A stretch of DNA of 64,000 nucleotides from Cranoglanis bouderius (lineage: Eukaryota; Chordata; Actinopteri; Siluriformes; Cranoglanididae). The first letter of the stretch is position 1. The number at the start of each line of letters is the position of its first letter. The DNA lies in assembly GCA_023630585.1 (NCBI GenBank), contig CM042540.1, forward strand, positions 22,144,074 through 22,208,073, read 5' to 3'. The notes below the pieces were generated by a model, which was not told where the DNA came from, did no database searches, and saw only the letters and a program-made list of their open reading frames with translations. This document shows positions 35,601 to 44,466 of this stretch, piece after piece. The position numbers and the translations under genes were made by a program.

Positions 35601-35784
35601 CACAAGACAAGCCTTGCAATGGAACCCGCAAGGCAAGAGGAGGGTTGGAAGACCAAAACAAACCTGGAGAAGATGCACAGAGGGGGAAATGAAGACAGCA
35701 GGGTGGACATGGGCTCAGCTGAAGAGAATCGCCCCCAATAGAGTCCGCTGGAGGAGTGTTGCTGAGGCCCTGTGCTCCCATTGA
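32680..35784 (+). CDS. LINE endonuclease/reverse transcriptase, intact 1034 aa
   Basis: The protein drives target-primed reverse transcription: the endonuclease nicks target DNA and the polymerase copies the LINE RNA from the nick. Endonuclease, residues about 70-312: GTWNVRTL (73-80), the catalytic Glu in GLCETRWTG (E105), YAPTN (174-178), GDLNAKVG (209-216), TWTSPDG and the final SDHHLV (304-309) with the catalytic Asp-His. Reverse transcriptase, about 590-850: PKKGDLSSCSNWRGI, AGFRQDKSCIDH, VDFEKAFDSVD with D680, GVRQGCMLSP and the catalytic FADD (780-783), then FVYLGSVVSKDGG. The C-terminus has LLYGSETWRLTK and RRVGRPKQTWRRC but no zinc knuckle. No stop or frameshift is seen and all catalytic residues I can identify are present. 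The start at 32680 is the first ATG of the frame; other starts such as 32818 (MTRAGE) are possible. Confidence 0.93.
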   Translation: MVPGPPGWGLGYGSTTHSCKKATVTETIATQPESNLTGSDSSSEELMTRAGEILQETSAPTNLLSAKTKIKIGTWNVRTLYESGKIAQVVKEMKHYNIKVLGLCETRWTGNGQKRLASGETIIYSGPEDHMHGIGLLMSPAATRALLDWEPVTPRILTARFKSKGRNITIIHCYAPTNAAEEEEKEEFYSALQAAIDKTHRRDLKILMGDLNAKVGSDNSNKELIMGKHGVGDINENGELFTDFCAFNDLVIGGTIFPHKDIHKKTWTSPDGKTENQIDHFTIGRKWRRSLLDVRVKRGADAASDHHLVLAMLKLKLRAHRDQAQRPAFKYNVQHLKDARKATEYQCSLKNRFEALANLMEETVEDHWQSLKKAWTDTCLEVMGKREKQHKEWLTVNTLNLVNERKELKQKINHCQDRHEKTKLQTQYQDTNKKVKKSARTDKRKFIHDLTVDAEAAAEQRNMKTLYEITRTLAGKNNQPTCSVKNREGQTITNESQERARWAEHFEEILNRPPPEQLPSIPPADSLLDTNTDVPTRAEITKAVKEIKAGKVAGPDGIPPEALKASIKTTTDMLFPLLQKVWEQEQVPDEWRKGHLVKLPKKGDLSSCSNWRGIMLLSVPSKILTRIMLHRLKEALDKRLRDEQAGFRQDKSCIDHIATLRIIIEQSLEWQSPLYAVFVDFEKAFDSVDREVVWKLMTHYGIPPKFITIFQQLYSNSSCQVVHKGKLTEPFEVRTGVRQGCMLSPTIFLLVVDWIMKKSTENANTGIRWTFNKLLEDLDFADDISLLSHRQQDAQQKLNKLSEEAAKTGLKINVKKTEAMRINNKKEDPIQLQGANINDVEKFVYLGSVVSKDGGADEDIKSRINKARHAFNTLRPVWSSTAFAQQTKVRIFNTNVKAVLLYGSETWRLTKTAVNKLQTFVNRCLRNILRIRWPEKISNVRLWERTKQTPIDQEIRKRKWGWIGHTLRKDPENITRQALQWNPQGKRRVGRPKQTWRRCTEGEMKTAGWTWAQLKRIAPNRVRWRSVAEALCSH

Positions 35785-35802
35785 GGAGAAAGAGGATTAA
35801 GA

Positions 35803-35810
35803 GTATATCT

Positions 35811-35841
<31 letters not shown>
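35803..35841 (+). repeat. Target-site duplication, right copy, and (CAA)n
   Basis: GTATATCTACAAC (35803-35815) repeats the sequence before the LINE. It runs without a break into CAA trinucleotides ending at 35841, which are either expanded target sequence or the LINE tail. Confidence 0.7.
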
Positions 35842-35843
<2 letters not shown>

Positions 35844-36867
35844 GTTCCAGGATGTTCGAAATGAAATGAGGATATATCCAGGAACAAGACAAAGCATAAG
35901 GCTCAATCAACAGAAAAATATTCTGAAAGGAATGTTGCAATGACCCTCTCAGTCTCCAGAAGGCAGTTTATGAGATCTGCCAATTATAACAAATATGTCA
36001 AGTGGAACAAGCAAAGACTGGCCAAGCAATCTGGCAGAATTTTAACAAATATATAAGGAAGAATCTGCAGAGGATGAATATTGCAGCTAGGAACCAAAAG
36101 CTTTTTTTCCATTATGTGAAAGGAGCTAGAAGCTTTTACAATGATGGGGAAAGATGCAAACATTTGAACTGATATAATTGTATATTTATTAATGTTTTTT
36201 TTTCTATTGATATCTTAACATACACTGTTTGACTATTTGGTGCCTGTGATGACCTGTGAAGGCACTAAAAGTCTTGCTGCTAGAAGTGCACTTTATCCTG
36301 AGGGTGTGAAAACCTTTGCTGTATCTGTTCCCCTGATCCCCTGGTTCCCCCATAATCTGATTATGGACTATAGACCAAAAAATAGATGTTGGTAAGTATA
36401 CTAATTTATACCATAGCACTGTTTTTCAATTCTGGCTGGTCAAAAGCTCTGACAAAGTTTATATTGATGAACTTGTTTCTATATCAACAGCTTACACGGG
36501 GACGTGCATGGACGTTCCACATAAACAGACTTTTTAAAAATGCTATGGTGAAGGCCACGTTAATTTAGCATTTTCTGGAATGAGTCTTGAGGGTCAGCGC
36601 TAAAGAGGTAAAGCTTTACGTTTCCTGACACAGGAACGTTTTAAGGTTTCTCAGTAACACACCACGCTGCATTTTTTAGCTTTAAGAGAGCTATAAAAAG
36701 AGAGGCTGAAGAGGGAAAGACTTATAGCTTCTATAAATGATAACAGGAACCCCCATAATCATGACACATAGGAACAATTGTTTGGCTGACATTCCACAAC
36801 ATTAAATGTAACTATAAACATAAAAAGTATGATGTGTCCGTCTCTCAAAAATACAAATAGTTAGCTA
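35842..36867. other. No gene recognised
   Basis: No gene or repeat recognised between the LINE and the nested-element block. Confidence 0.4.
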
Positions 36868-37449
36868 TGGTAACACTTTACAATAACAGTACATGAATAA
36901 TCATGCACTAATACCTGAATTAATAATTACTTAAATATGAACTAATGATGAGCTAACCTTAATACGATGTGAGTCTTGTGAATTCATCCATGAATAATTG
37001 TACATAATTCATATACATACATGTTTGTTAGTTAATGTATTAATTAACACATAGGGGTAAACTAAATCAAACATGCTCTATAAAAAATAATATGAATTAA
37101 ACGTGCATAATTTCAAATTGTTTATTATCGAGTGTAGAAAGACACACTGATAATAAACACCAATAATTTCATTTAAACCCGCGCACAACGTTTTGAAATG
37201 GGTGACAGTTCGATTTAAAGGCGGGAGACCATATTGACATAGACGCAGTAAAGCAGTCAAAATAAACACAGCGACATCTAAGACTAAAATATTGGAAAAT
37301 GATCTTATATAATCACTGGTTTTAAATGTCAAAGGGGACCTATTATGGAAAATCCACTTTTACATGATGTTTGAACATAAATGTGTGTCGGCAGTGTGTG
37401 TACACAACCACCCTATAATGGTAAAAATTCACCCACGCCTTTTTTTTTA

Positions 37450-37986
37450 CAGTACTGTGCAAAAGTTTAGGCACATGCAAAGAAATGCTGTAGAGCAAAA
37501 AATGCCTTCAAAATAATGAAATTAAATGTTTCTACATTTTAAAAAAATACCGTAATGAGCAGTAAACAGTAGTAAATGAAACGAAGTCAATATCTGGTGT
37601 GACAAAAAAAAGAAAAATACTAGTCTCCGGTACAATTTGTGCAGTTTTGTAAGGAAATGAGCTGGTAAGTTTTATTGAGCATCTTGCAGAACCAGCCACA
37701 GTTCTTCTGGAGACTTTGACTTTCGCACTTGCTTCTTATTTTTACAGCAAAACCCAGCAGCCTTCATTGTGTTTTTTGTCTGAAAAGTGTCTCTTACGTA
37801 ATATGCTGCTTTCTTGACATACAAACATTTTTCTGTAACGTTTAATTTTGTGCTAGAAAACTAATGTTTGGGAATCTAAAATGTTTTTTGTACTGACTTG
37901 ATAATGTAGAAGTCATAAAATGAAAAATCTGTAACAGAGTTTGTACTAAAAAAAAACAGGGTGCCTAAAACTTTTGCACAGTACTG
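37450..37986 (-). mobile_element. Tc1 deletion derivative (MITE-like), copy 2
   Basis: The reverse complement of this 537-bp segment matches the element at 31983-32528 along its whole length, with many point differences and small indels. Left end CAGTACTGTGCAAAAGTTTA with TA before it (37448-37449); the right end is followed by AA rather than TA. It is inserted into the TTAA-type element. Confidence 0.88.
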
Positions 37987-38187
37987 AATATTCCCCATAA
38001 ATCATAAACAGTGTCTTAAAATTTTTTTCTCAAAAGTCGTTTGCGTTTTACCTCCAACGTGACATCACGTTGGAACAGGCCCATGACTGATGACAGACTC
38101 TGCCTTATTAGCATAGATCCTCCCCTGAGTGAGCTGCACTCTGTCCGCCATGTTCTCCGTGCTGGAGCAGCTATAGTGATAAGAAGA

Positions 38188-38557
38188 ATGTCTCAGCTTC
38201 GTAAGCTTTGTAAGTGTTCTGTTGTTGGCTGTAAGTATGAACATAAGAGTCTTCATGTACTCCCGGCATCAGAGTCACTGAAGACGCAGTGGAGAAATTT
38301 CATTTTTGAAGGAAATGTGCCCCAAAAAATAGCTAAATGTTTGTTCGAATCATTTTACACCAGTCTGCTTTGTGAACAAGGGTCAATACAAAGCAGGATT
38401 TGCTGAAAAGTTGATTCTCAAGAATGAATCAATACCAACTGTTCATGATCCAGCTTCATATCCAGAAGACATAAGTACTGCAGTACGCAGTACTTTATTT
38501 TGTGAATGTTTGCAAATCGCCTTTCCAAATGTGCTTCTTAGCAAACTCCACAGCTAA
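38188..38557 (+). pseudogene. THAP zinc-finger relic, one frameshift
   Basis: Starts at the ATG at 38188 (MSQLRKLCK). CSVVGC gives the first zinc pair and KSLHVLPASESLKTQWRNFI carries the proline and tryptophan expected in THAP. A one-base frame change near the CCCCAAAAAA run at 38322-38331 moves the second pair, CSNH, into the next frame, which continues FTPVCFVNKGQYKAGFAEKL and then ILKNESIPTVHDPASYPEDI to 38557. Spacing (C-x4-C, about 36 residues, C-x2-H) fits a THAP DNA-binding domain. No catalytic domain follows. It is most likely the N-terminal remnant of a transposase, though a captured host exon is possible. Confidence 0.75.
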
Positions 38558-39534
38558 TGCGGGTAAAGTTATCAATGTCTCTGATTGTACTCACAGAGAC
38601 CAGAGCTATGTCATCATTTTTATTTTTAACCCGAAAGCGCTTCCTGTCTGTATAATTCATACATATATACACATATCATACAGATTATTTCTGAACACCG
38701 GTATTTACGGTGTCAGTCATATTGGTTCTCCTGATTTGTTGTTATCGTAGCACGAGCTGTAAAGGCACAGCCCTCTTCTGGAAAGGGGGCGGGGAGCAGC
38801 AGCTCATTTGCATTTAAAGAGAGACACACAAAAACAGTGTGTTTTTGCTTCTACCCAAAAAGGGGCCTTTACAGCATGGTAAAATGATCCATGGGGTATT
38901 TTGAACTGAAACTTCACAGACACATTCTGAGGACACCTGAGACTTATATTACATCTTGTAAAAAGGGGCATAATAGGTTCTCTTTAATAGATGATAGCAT
39001 CTGCTAAATGAATCAGTGTTACTAATACTAATAATAATTTCAACCTTGTGGGCAAAGGAGCAGTGCCCCGGGCCCCAGCCACCCAGAGCACGTACTAGTA
39101 CTACAGCGGGATTTGAAAAGAAATGGATTGAGAGTGAAAAAAAACAGGATGAGATGAAATTTTTGGTGTTTATTATTAGTGTGTCTTTCTATGTTCAATA
39201 AGGAGGATCAGTGTAAATTATGAAAGTATTTCAGCACCATCCAATGATGTTTGTGTATGCAGCTGCATATGGCAAATTAATTCATATTCTTTCTTATAGA
39301 GCATGTTTGATTTAGTTTACCCCTACGTGTTAATTAACACATTAACTAACAAACATGTACTAACATGTACTTAAGGTGGTCGCTATTCACGCATGAATTC
39401 ATAATACTTAATGTAGTTAATGTTAACTCTTCATTAGTTCGTGATTAGTACATGCCTTAGCTCATCATTAGTTCATATTTAAGTAAGTATTAATTCAGGT
39501 ATAAGTGCATGACTGTTTCTGTAAAGTGTTACCA

Positions 39535-40680
39535 TTAGGTTTATTTTTTGTTTTGTTTTTGAAATAGCATCAGAAAATCAAAGAAAAAAAAAACTACTAG
39601 TGAATGATCTGATCCTAAAATCCTTTGCCATGGTTGTTGATTAATTCTCTGAGTCAAATGTCCAGACCTTTTAGGTGAATCGATTTTATCAAGTTCCACT
39701 CAAAATCCACTGAAAAACATGAACTCATCCTATAAACCACAACATTTGGCTGGTGTAAGATTTTGTTTATAACTGTGCTAGGTTAGAAGGCTATGGTAGC
39801 ATGTGACAAAATAAAAATCTACATCACTTTTCATGAAATTTGTGCCATCTTACATTCATGAATATGGATCACAGTAGGAAAGCTTGTTACATAGCAAATA
39901 TGATAAGGATGTTCCTTTATAATGAATGTTCCTTTATTATCGGGTGTTGGTTTTTTCCTAGATTGTTGATAGATGCTTTGGAAAATTATTAAACAAATAA
40001 TTTCTTTTCTCATTTAAAAACAGTATGTATGAACTGCAAATGCAAGTGTACTGTGCTGTGCATAATGAATCAGACTTTTGATTGATTGAAAAAGACAGTT
40101 CCAAAGGACAGACTCAGTCAATTAAGCTGAATTTCACATCAGCAGTAGGAATGTGATGGAAGAGGGTTTAATTTACACTAATCTATAGCAGTAGATTACT
40201 TCTCTTATCTCCATGCTAAGTGCTGAAGCACAAGAACACCATAACATTTATTCACTTTCATGACAGAAGTGCTTTCATTGAATCAATTTTGCTGCTTGTT
40301 TTTATAATGATTAATGCTTAACCTCATCATGTATGTGTAAAACTAACCTAGTCCTGTACCAACAATGATATATAGTTGCCCTGACATGAAATAAACTTAT
40401 GCACTTATGCAACACTTCAGATGGATCTCACAACATAAGAACACTTCAAATTCTTTTAAATTCTTGGCAGATGAACAGTGTGCCCGTAGGTGTGAGAGCC
40501 TGAGTGTGTACCTTGTGGGTGTTAAACCTCTTACCCTGTCTTGCCTGATCACATCAAAGAGCAAACCATCTACCTGAGAAAGGCATTACACATTTCTGAC
40601 ACAATGCCAACACTATTCCTGTCTGCCAAGAAACACTGGGTGTAGATGACAAAAAAGACAAGAACGTGAAGGGTGAAATA
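39535..40680. other. No gene recognised
   Basis: AT-rich sequence without recognisable features. Confidence 0.4.
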
Positions 40681-40748
<68 letters not shown>

Positions 40749-40749
40749 A
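40681..40749. repeat. (GAAA)n tetranucleotide repeat
   Basis: About 17 GAAA units. Confidence 0.95.
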
Positions 40750-40905
40750 CAGTAGACAAAAAGCTGTTCATGCTGTAGATAGTGTAATCCACTCATAATG
40801 CCTACTTATAGTATAATATTACAGACTTTAGTGTAAATTACTTTGTGTGAAATGTCTTCATTGAAATCTACACTATCATTATCCAGAATACTTCAATTTG
40901 ATCTG

Positions 40906-40907
<2 letters not shown>

Positions 40908-40932
<25 letters not shown>
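40908..40932. repeat. Poly(T) run before SINE
   Basis: About 25 T residues followed by (AAAC)n and then a SINE. Confidence 0.9.
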
Positions 40933-40936
<4 letters not shown>

Positions 40937-40957
40937 AAACAAACAAAGAAACCTTGG

Positions 40958-41236
40958 GGGGTTTGAATCCCCAACTCTGCACATTTGCATGTTCTTCCTG
41001 TGCTTCGGGGGTTTCCTCTGGGTATTCTGGTTTCCTTCCCCAGCCCAAGGACATGCGTTGTAGGCTGATTGCCATATCCAAATTGTCTGTGGTGTGTGAA
41101 TGGGTGTCCGATTGTGCCCTGCGAAGGGTTGGCACTCTGTCCAGGGTGTCCCCAGCCTTATGCCATGTGTTTCCTGGGATAGGCTCCAGGCTCCCTGCAA
41201 CCCTGTGTAGGATAAGTGGTATGGAAAATGGATGGA
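40958..41236 (+). mobile_element. SINE copy, first of a pair
   Basis: Begins just before a B-box-like GTTTGAATCC (40961-40970); the A box is missing. Then GGGGGTTTCCTCTGGGTATT, CCCAAGGACATGCGTTG, AATTGTCTGTGGTGTGTGAA, GTTGGCACTCTGTCCAGGGT, GATAGGCTCCAGGCTCCC and an (ATGG)n tail. Confidence 0.82.
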
Positions 41237-41249
41237 TGGAGTATTACTG

Positions 41250-41520
41250 CAGAGTTTGCATGTTCTCCCCGTGCTTCGGGGGCTTCCTCTGGGTACTCTG
41301 GTTTCCTTCCCCAGCCCAAGGACACGCTTTGTAGACTGATTGGTATTTCCAGATTGTCCGTAGTGTGTGAATATGTGTGCGATTGTGCCCTGCGATGGGT
41401 TGGCACCCTGTCCAGGGTTGTCCCCATCTTGTGCCCTGAATGCCCTGGGATAGGCTCCAGGCTCCCCTGCGGCTCTGTGTAGGATAAGCAGTATGGGAAA
41501 TGGATGGATAGATGGATGGA
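41250..41520 (+). mobile_element. SINE copy, second of a pair
   Basis: A direct repeat of the previous copy beginning at the GCAGAGTTTGCATGTTCTCC block, so the whole promoter head is absent. It ends with GATAGGCTCCAGGCTCCCCT and (ATGG)n. Confidence 0.82.
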
Positions 41521-42556
41521 ATATAATTGAAATTGAATACTTAACTCTTACTTAATTATACTTAATTAATGACATTGATAACTCAATTTCCAGTGACATG
41601 ACAACGTACTTGCATTGTAAAAACGTCATGTCATATAACTCCTTTAGCTTAATAACATGCATTTCTGTCATGGTATGTCAAGCAGGATCATAGGCTAGCT
41701 AGTGGACTTTTTTTTAATCATTAAACACTTAAAAGTCGTTAGATGCAAATGAACCATATATACAGTTGCAATCAAAATGCTGCAAGGTTTATTGTCAAAA
41801 TGTACAGACTTTCAGTTGTTTGCAATGAACTTATCAAACAAAAGCAATTGAAATAGTTCAACACAACGAATGCTTCAAGTGGTTTCCCCAAATTCAACTG
41901 AAAATGCAATTTATCTTCTCCAGTCTCAAAATTATTCAGAATAATTGAATAGAATAATTGAATAGAATAGAATCCCTCACAACAGCACAAATATGCAAAA
42001 CAGGAGTTGTCTCAAGCACACCTGATGCAACTAATCAAGGGCTTCATTAGTTGCACAGGTGTGCTTGAGCTGGAACACATGAAATACCTGAACTGGCTAG
42101 GAGTTTGTTGAGTATCATGTTTGACTGCATGTTAGAAATATGACTAGGTCAAAAGAGTGGTCCAAAAAGTTAAGAGAAGAGATCATCGCCCTTCACAAAC
42201 AAGGAAGAGGATACAAAAAGATAGCGAAGGCACTGAATGTTCCTAGAGACATTGTTGGAAGCACAGTTCGCAAGTTCAAAGTTAAGGGAACAGTGGTTAC
42301 ACTACCTGGACGGGGCAGAAACAGGGAGCTATCAACAGCTGCAACCTGATTTCTGAGAAGGCAGGTTGTGAAAAACACTCAAGTGACTGCAAAAGACCTG
42401 CAGCAAGACTTGGTGGCAACAGGCACTGAGGTTTCAATGAGCACAGTATGGCGCATACTAAACACAGAAGGTTTCCATGCCAGAACCCCAAGATGTACAC
42501 CACTACTGATCCAAAAGCACAAGAAAGGTCGGCTCCAATATGCTTAAAATCATATA

Positions 42557-43670
42557 CAGGTGCATCTCAAAAAAATTAGAATATCATGGAAAAGTTCTTT
42601 TTTTCCATAATTTAGTTCAAAAAGTGGAACTTTCATATATTCTAGATTCATTACACATAAAGTGAAATATTTCAAGCCTTTTTTTGTTTTAATCTTGATG
42701 ATTACAGCTTACAGTTCAAGGAAATCAAAAATCCAGTATCTCAAAATATTAGAATAAACAGTTTATAATACAGAAACGTTGACCTTCTGAAAGTATGTTA
42801 ATTTATGCACTCAATATTTGGTCGGGGCTCCTTTTATACGAATTACTGCATCAGTGTGATGTGGCATGGAGGCAATCAGCCTGTGGCACTGCTGAGGTGT
42901 TATGGATGCCCAGGTTGCTTTGATAGCGGCCTTCAGCTCGTCTGTATTGTTGGGTCTGGTGTCTCTCATCTTCCTCTTGACAAAATTCTGGTCAGATGAG
43001 TTGGCTGGCCAATCAAGCACAGTAATACCACGGTCAGCAAACCAGTTACTAGTAGTTTTGGCACTGTGGGCAGGTGCCAAGTCCTGCTGGAAAAGGAAAT
43101 CAGCATCTCCATAAAGCCTGTCAGCAGATGGAAGCATGAAGTGCTCTAAAATCTCCTGGTAGACGCTGCATTGACTCTCGACTTGAGAAAACACAGTGGA
43201 GCAACACCAGCAGATGACATGGCACCCCAAATCATTACTGACTGTGGAAACGTCACACTGGACTTCAAGCAACTTGGATTCTGTGCCTCTCCACTCTTCC
43301 TCCAGACTGTGGGACCTTGATTTCAGAATGAAATGCAAAATTTACTTTCATCTGAAAAGAGGACTTTGGACCACTGAACAACGGTGTTTTGAGTAAAAAG
43401 GTGTTTTGAGTTAATTAGCTGATTAGAGCTCCTCTCAGGTCGACATTGCTGTATTATAAATTCTTTATTCTAATATTTTTGAGATACTGGATTTTTCCAG
43501 TATCTCATCTCCTGTAAGCCATAATCATCAAGATTAAAACAAAAAAAGGCTTGAAATATTTCACTTTATGTGTAATGACTTTGAAATGTATGAAAAAGTT
43601 CCAGTTTTTGAATTAAATTACGGGAAAAATGAATTTTTACATGATATTCTAATTTTTTGAGATGCACCTG
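42557..43670 (-). mobile_element. Inner Tc1-like element, 1114 bp
   Basis: Ends CAGGTGCATCTCAAAAAAAT and, in reverse at 43670, CAGGTGCATCTCAAAAAATT; these are the well-known ends of a widespread fish Tc1 family. Inverted repeats run about 200 bp and include the AAAGTGAAATATTTCAAGCC block in both arms. TA precedes the left end (42555-42556); the right side reads TT, so that TA is lost. It has lost about 0.5 kb of transposase. Confidence 0.9.
42811..43338 (-). pseudogene. Inner Tc1-like transposase, N-terminus deleted
   Basis: The minus-strand frame reads the central and C-terminal parts: SLEEEWRGTESKLLEVQCDV, then VYQEILEHFMLPSADRLYGD, FQQDLAPAHSAKTTSNWFAD with the second catalytic aspartate, and VLDWPANSSDQN (normally WP.NSPDLNPIEN; the third catalytic residue is lost). 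It ends IRIKGAPTKY at 42811. The DNA-binding domain and first aspartate are absent. Confidence 0.88.
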
Positions 43671-44466
43671 TTTTGGGATTCTGATCTGTGGAAATTTTTG
43701 GCACAATGGATCAGTGGTATGGCTCGAGGAAGAGGAATGAAGCATACGCTGAAAAGAACACTCTGTCCACAGTCAAGCATGGTGGTAGCTTGGTTATGCT
43801 CTGGGGCTGCTTTGCATCCTCTGGCACTGGAAACCTGCAGCATGTGGAAGGCAAAATGGATTCACTGAAGTATCAGGAAATCCTAGGAGAAAACGTCATG
43901 CCGTCTGTGATCATTGGTCTGTGATCATGTTTCATTGGACCTTCCAACAGGACAATGATCCCAGGCATACCTCAAATTCCACCAAGGCTTGGTTGCTTGG
44001 TGGAGCAAGCCTGGAAGATTCTACAGGGCCATCAGTCACCTGACTTGAACCCCATAGAAAATCTCTGGTGGGATTTGAAGAAGGCGGTTGCAGCACGCAA
44101 ACCCAAGAATATTACTGAACTGGAGGCCATTGCTCATGAGGAATGGGCTAAGATTCCTCAGGAACGCTGCCAGAAGCTGGTGTCTGGCTATGCATCTCAT
44201 TTGCAGCAGGTCATAACAGCAAAAGGGTGCTTTGCTAAGTATTAAAGATGCTTGCCATGAAGGGGTTGAATAATTTTGAGACTGGAGAAGTCATTATAAG
44301 TTGCATTTTCAGTTGAATTTGGGGAAACCACTTGAAGAATTCATTGTGTTGAACTATTTCAATTGCTTTTGTTTGATTTGTTCATTGCAAACAGCTGAAA
44401 GTCTGTACATTTTGACAATAAACCTGAATTTGCAATGGAGGTTGAATAATTTTGATTGCAAATGTA

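Larger units (their letters stand above)
32541..35841 (+). mobile_element. Full-length LINE (non-LTR retrotransposon)
   Basis: The element has a short 139-bp leader (32541-32679), one long open frame (32680-35784) and a very short 3' region (35785-35802), followed by a duplicate of the target site and a (CAA)n run to 35841. No separate ORF1 is present. The single-ORF plan with APE endonuclease and reverse transcriptase recalls RTE-type LINEs; the exact clade is not settled. If the (CAA)n belongs to the target rather than the element, the element ends at 35802. Fish databases often mislabel such proteins as craniofacial development protein 2-like. Confidence 0.88.
37333..38983 (+). mobile_element. 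TTAA-type (Kolobok-like) DNA element with THAP relic
   Basis: The termini AGGGGACCTATTATGGAAAA and, in reverse at 38983, AGAGAACCTATTATGCCCCT are matching inverted repeats. The flanks are TCAA (37329-37332) and TTAA (38984-38987), one mutation away from a TTAA duplication. TTAA targets, purine-rich ends and a THAP-finger frame inside (38188-38557) together are typical of Kolobok transposons. The catalytic part is absent. A Tc1 deletion derivative is inserted at 37450-37986. Superfamily assignment is inferred. Confidence 0.7.
36868..39534. mobile_element. Long-inverted-repeat DNA element (outer element of a nest)
   Basis: The ends TGGTAACACTTTACAATAAC (36868) and, in reverse at 39534, TGGTAACACTTTACAGAAAC open inverted repeats of about 300 bp (36868-37165 and 39160-39534). 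The arms stay alignable through GTTAGTTAATGTATTAATTA, CATGCTCTATAAAAAATAAT and GACACACTGATAATAAACAC. The right arm has about 50 bp of extra sequence near 39225-39270. Target duplication is unclear (CTA before, TTA after). I recall TGGTAACACTTTACAAT ends from a common fish MITE family. The inside carries no transposase and has been split by a second element at 37333-38983. Confidence 0.8.
42140..44245 (+). pseudogene. Tc1-like transposase, interrupted by insertion
   Basis: The first part starts at the ATG at 42140 (MTRSKEWSKKLREEIIALHK). It covers the DNA-binding domain and, after an in-frame stop at 42347, reads through VTAKDLQQDLVATGTEVSMS to 42545. An inserted element follows at 42557. After it the frame resumes at 43674 with SDLW (the catalytic WSDE motif is damaged), KHGGSLVMLWGCFASSGTGN, QQDNDPRHTS, SPDLNPIENLWWDLKKAVAA and finally ITAKGCFAKY with a stop at 44245. 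At least two frame changes add to the insertion. Confidence 0.9.
41763..44464 (+). mobile_element. Tc1-like transposon split by another Tc1-like element
   Basis: Outer ends CAGTTGCAATCAAAATGCTG and, in reverse at 44464, CATTTGCAATCAAAATTATT, flanked by TA (41761-41762 and 44465-44466). Inverted repeats of about 200 bp include GTTTGCAATGAACTTATCAA on the left and its counterpart on the right. Removing the inner element (42557-43670) leaves about 1.59 kb, the normal size of a complete Tc1 element. Confidence 0.92.

Noticed and set aside
33243..35887. Long minus-strand frames (224, 280 and 160 codons)
   Set aside because: They are antisense shadows of the intact LINE reading frame and have no domain of their own.
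38041..38187. Upstream in-frame extension of the THAP frame as its true N-terminus
   Set aside because: The residues before the ATG at 38188 do not resemble any THAP protein; THAP fingers normally lie at the extreme N-terminus, which fits MSQLRKLCKCSVVGC.
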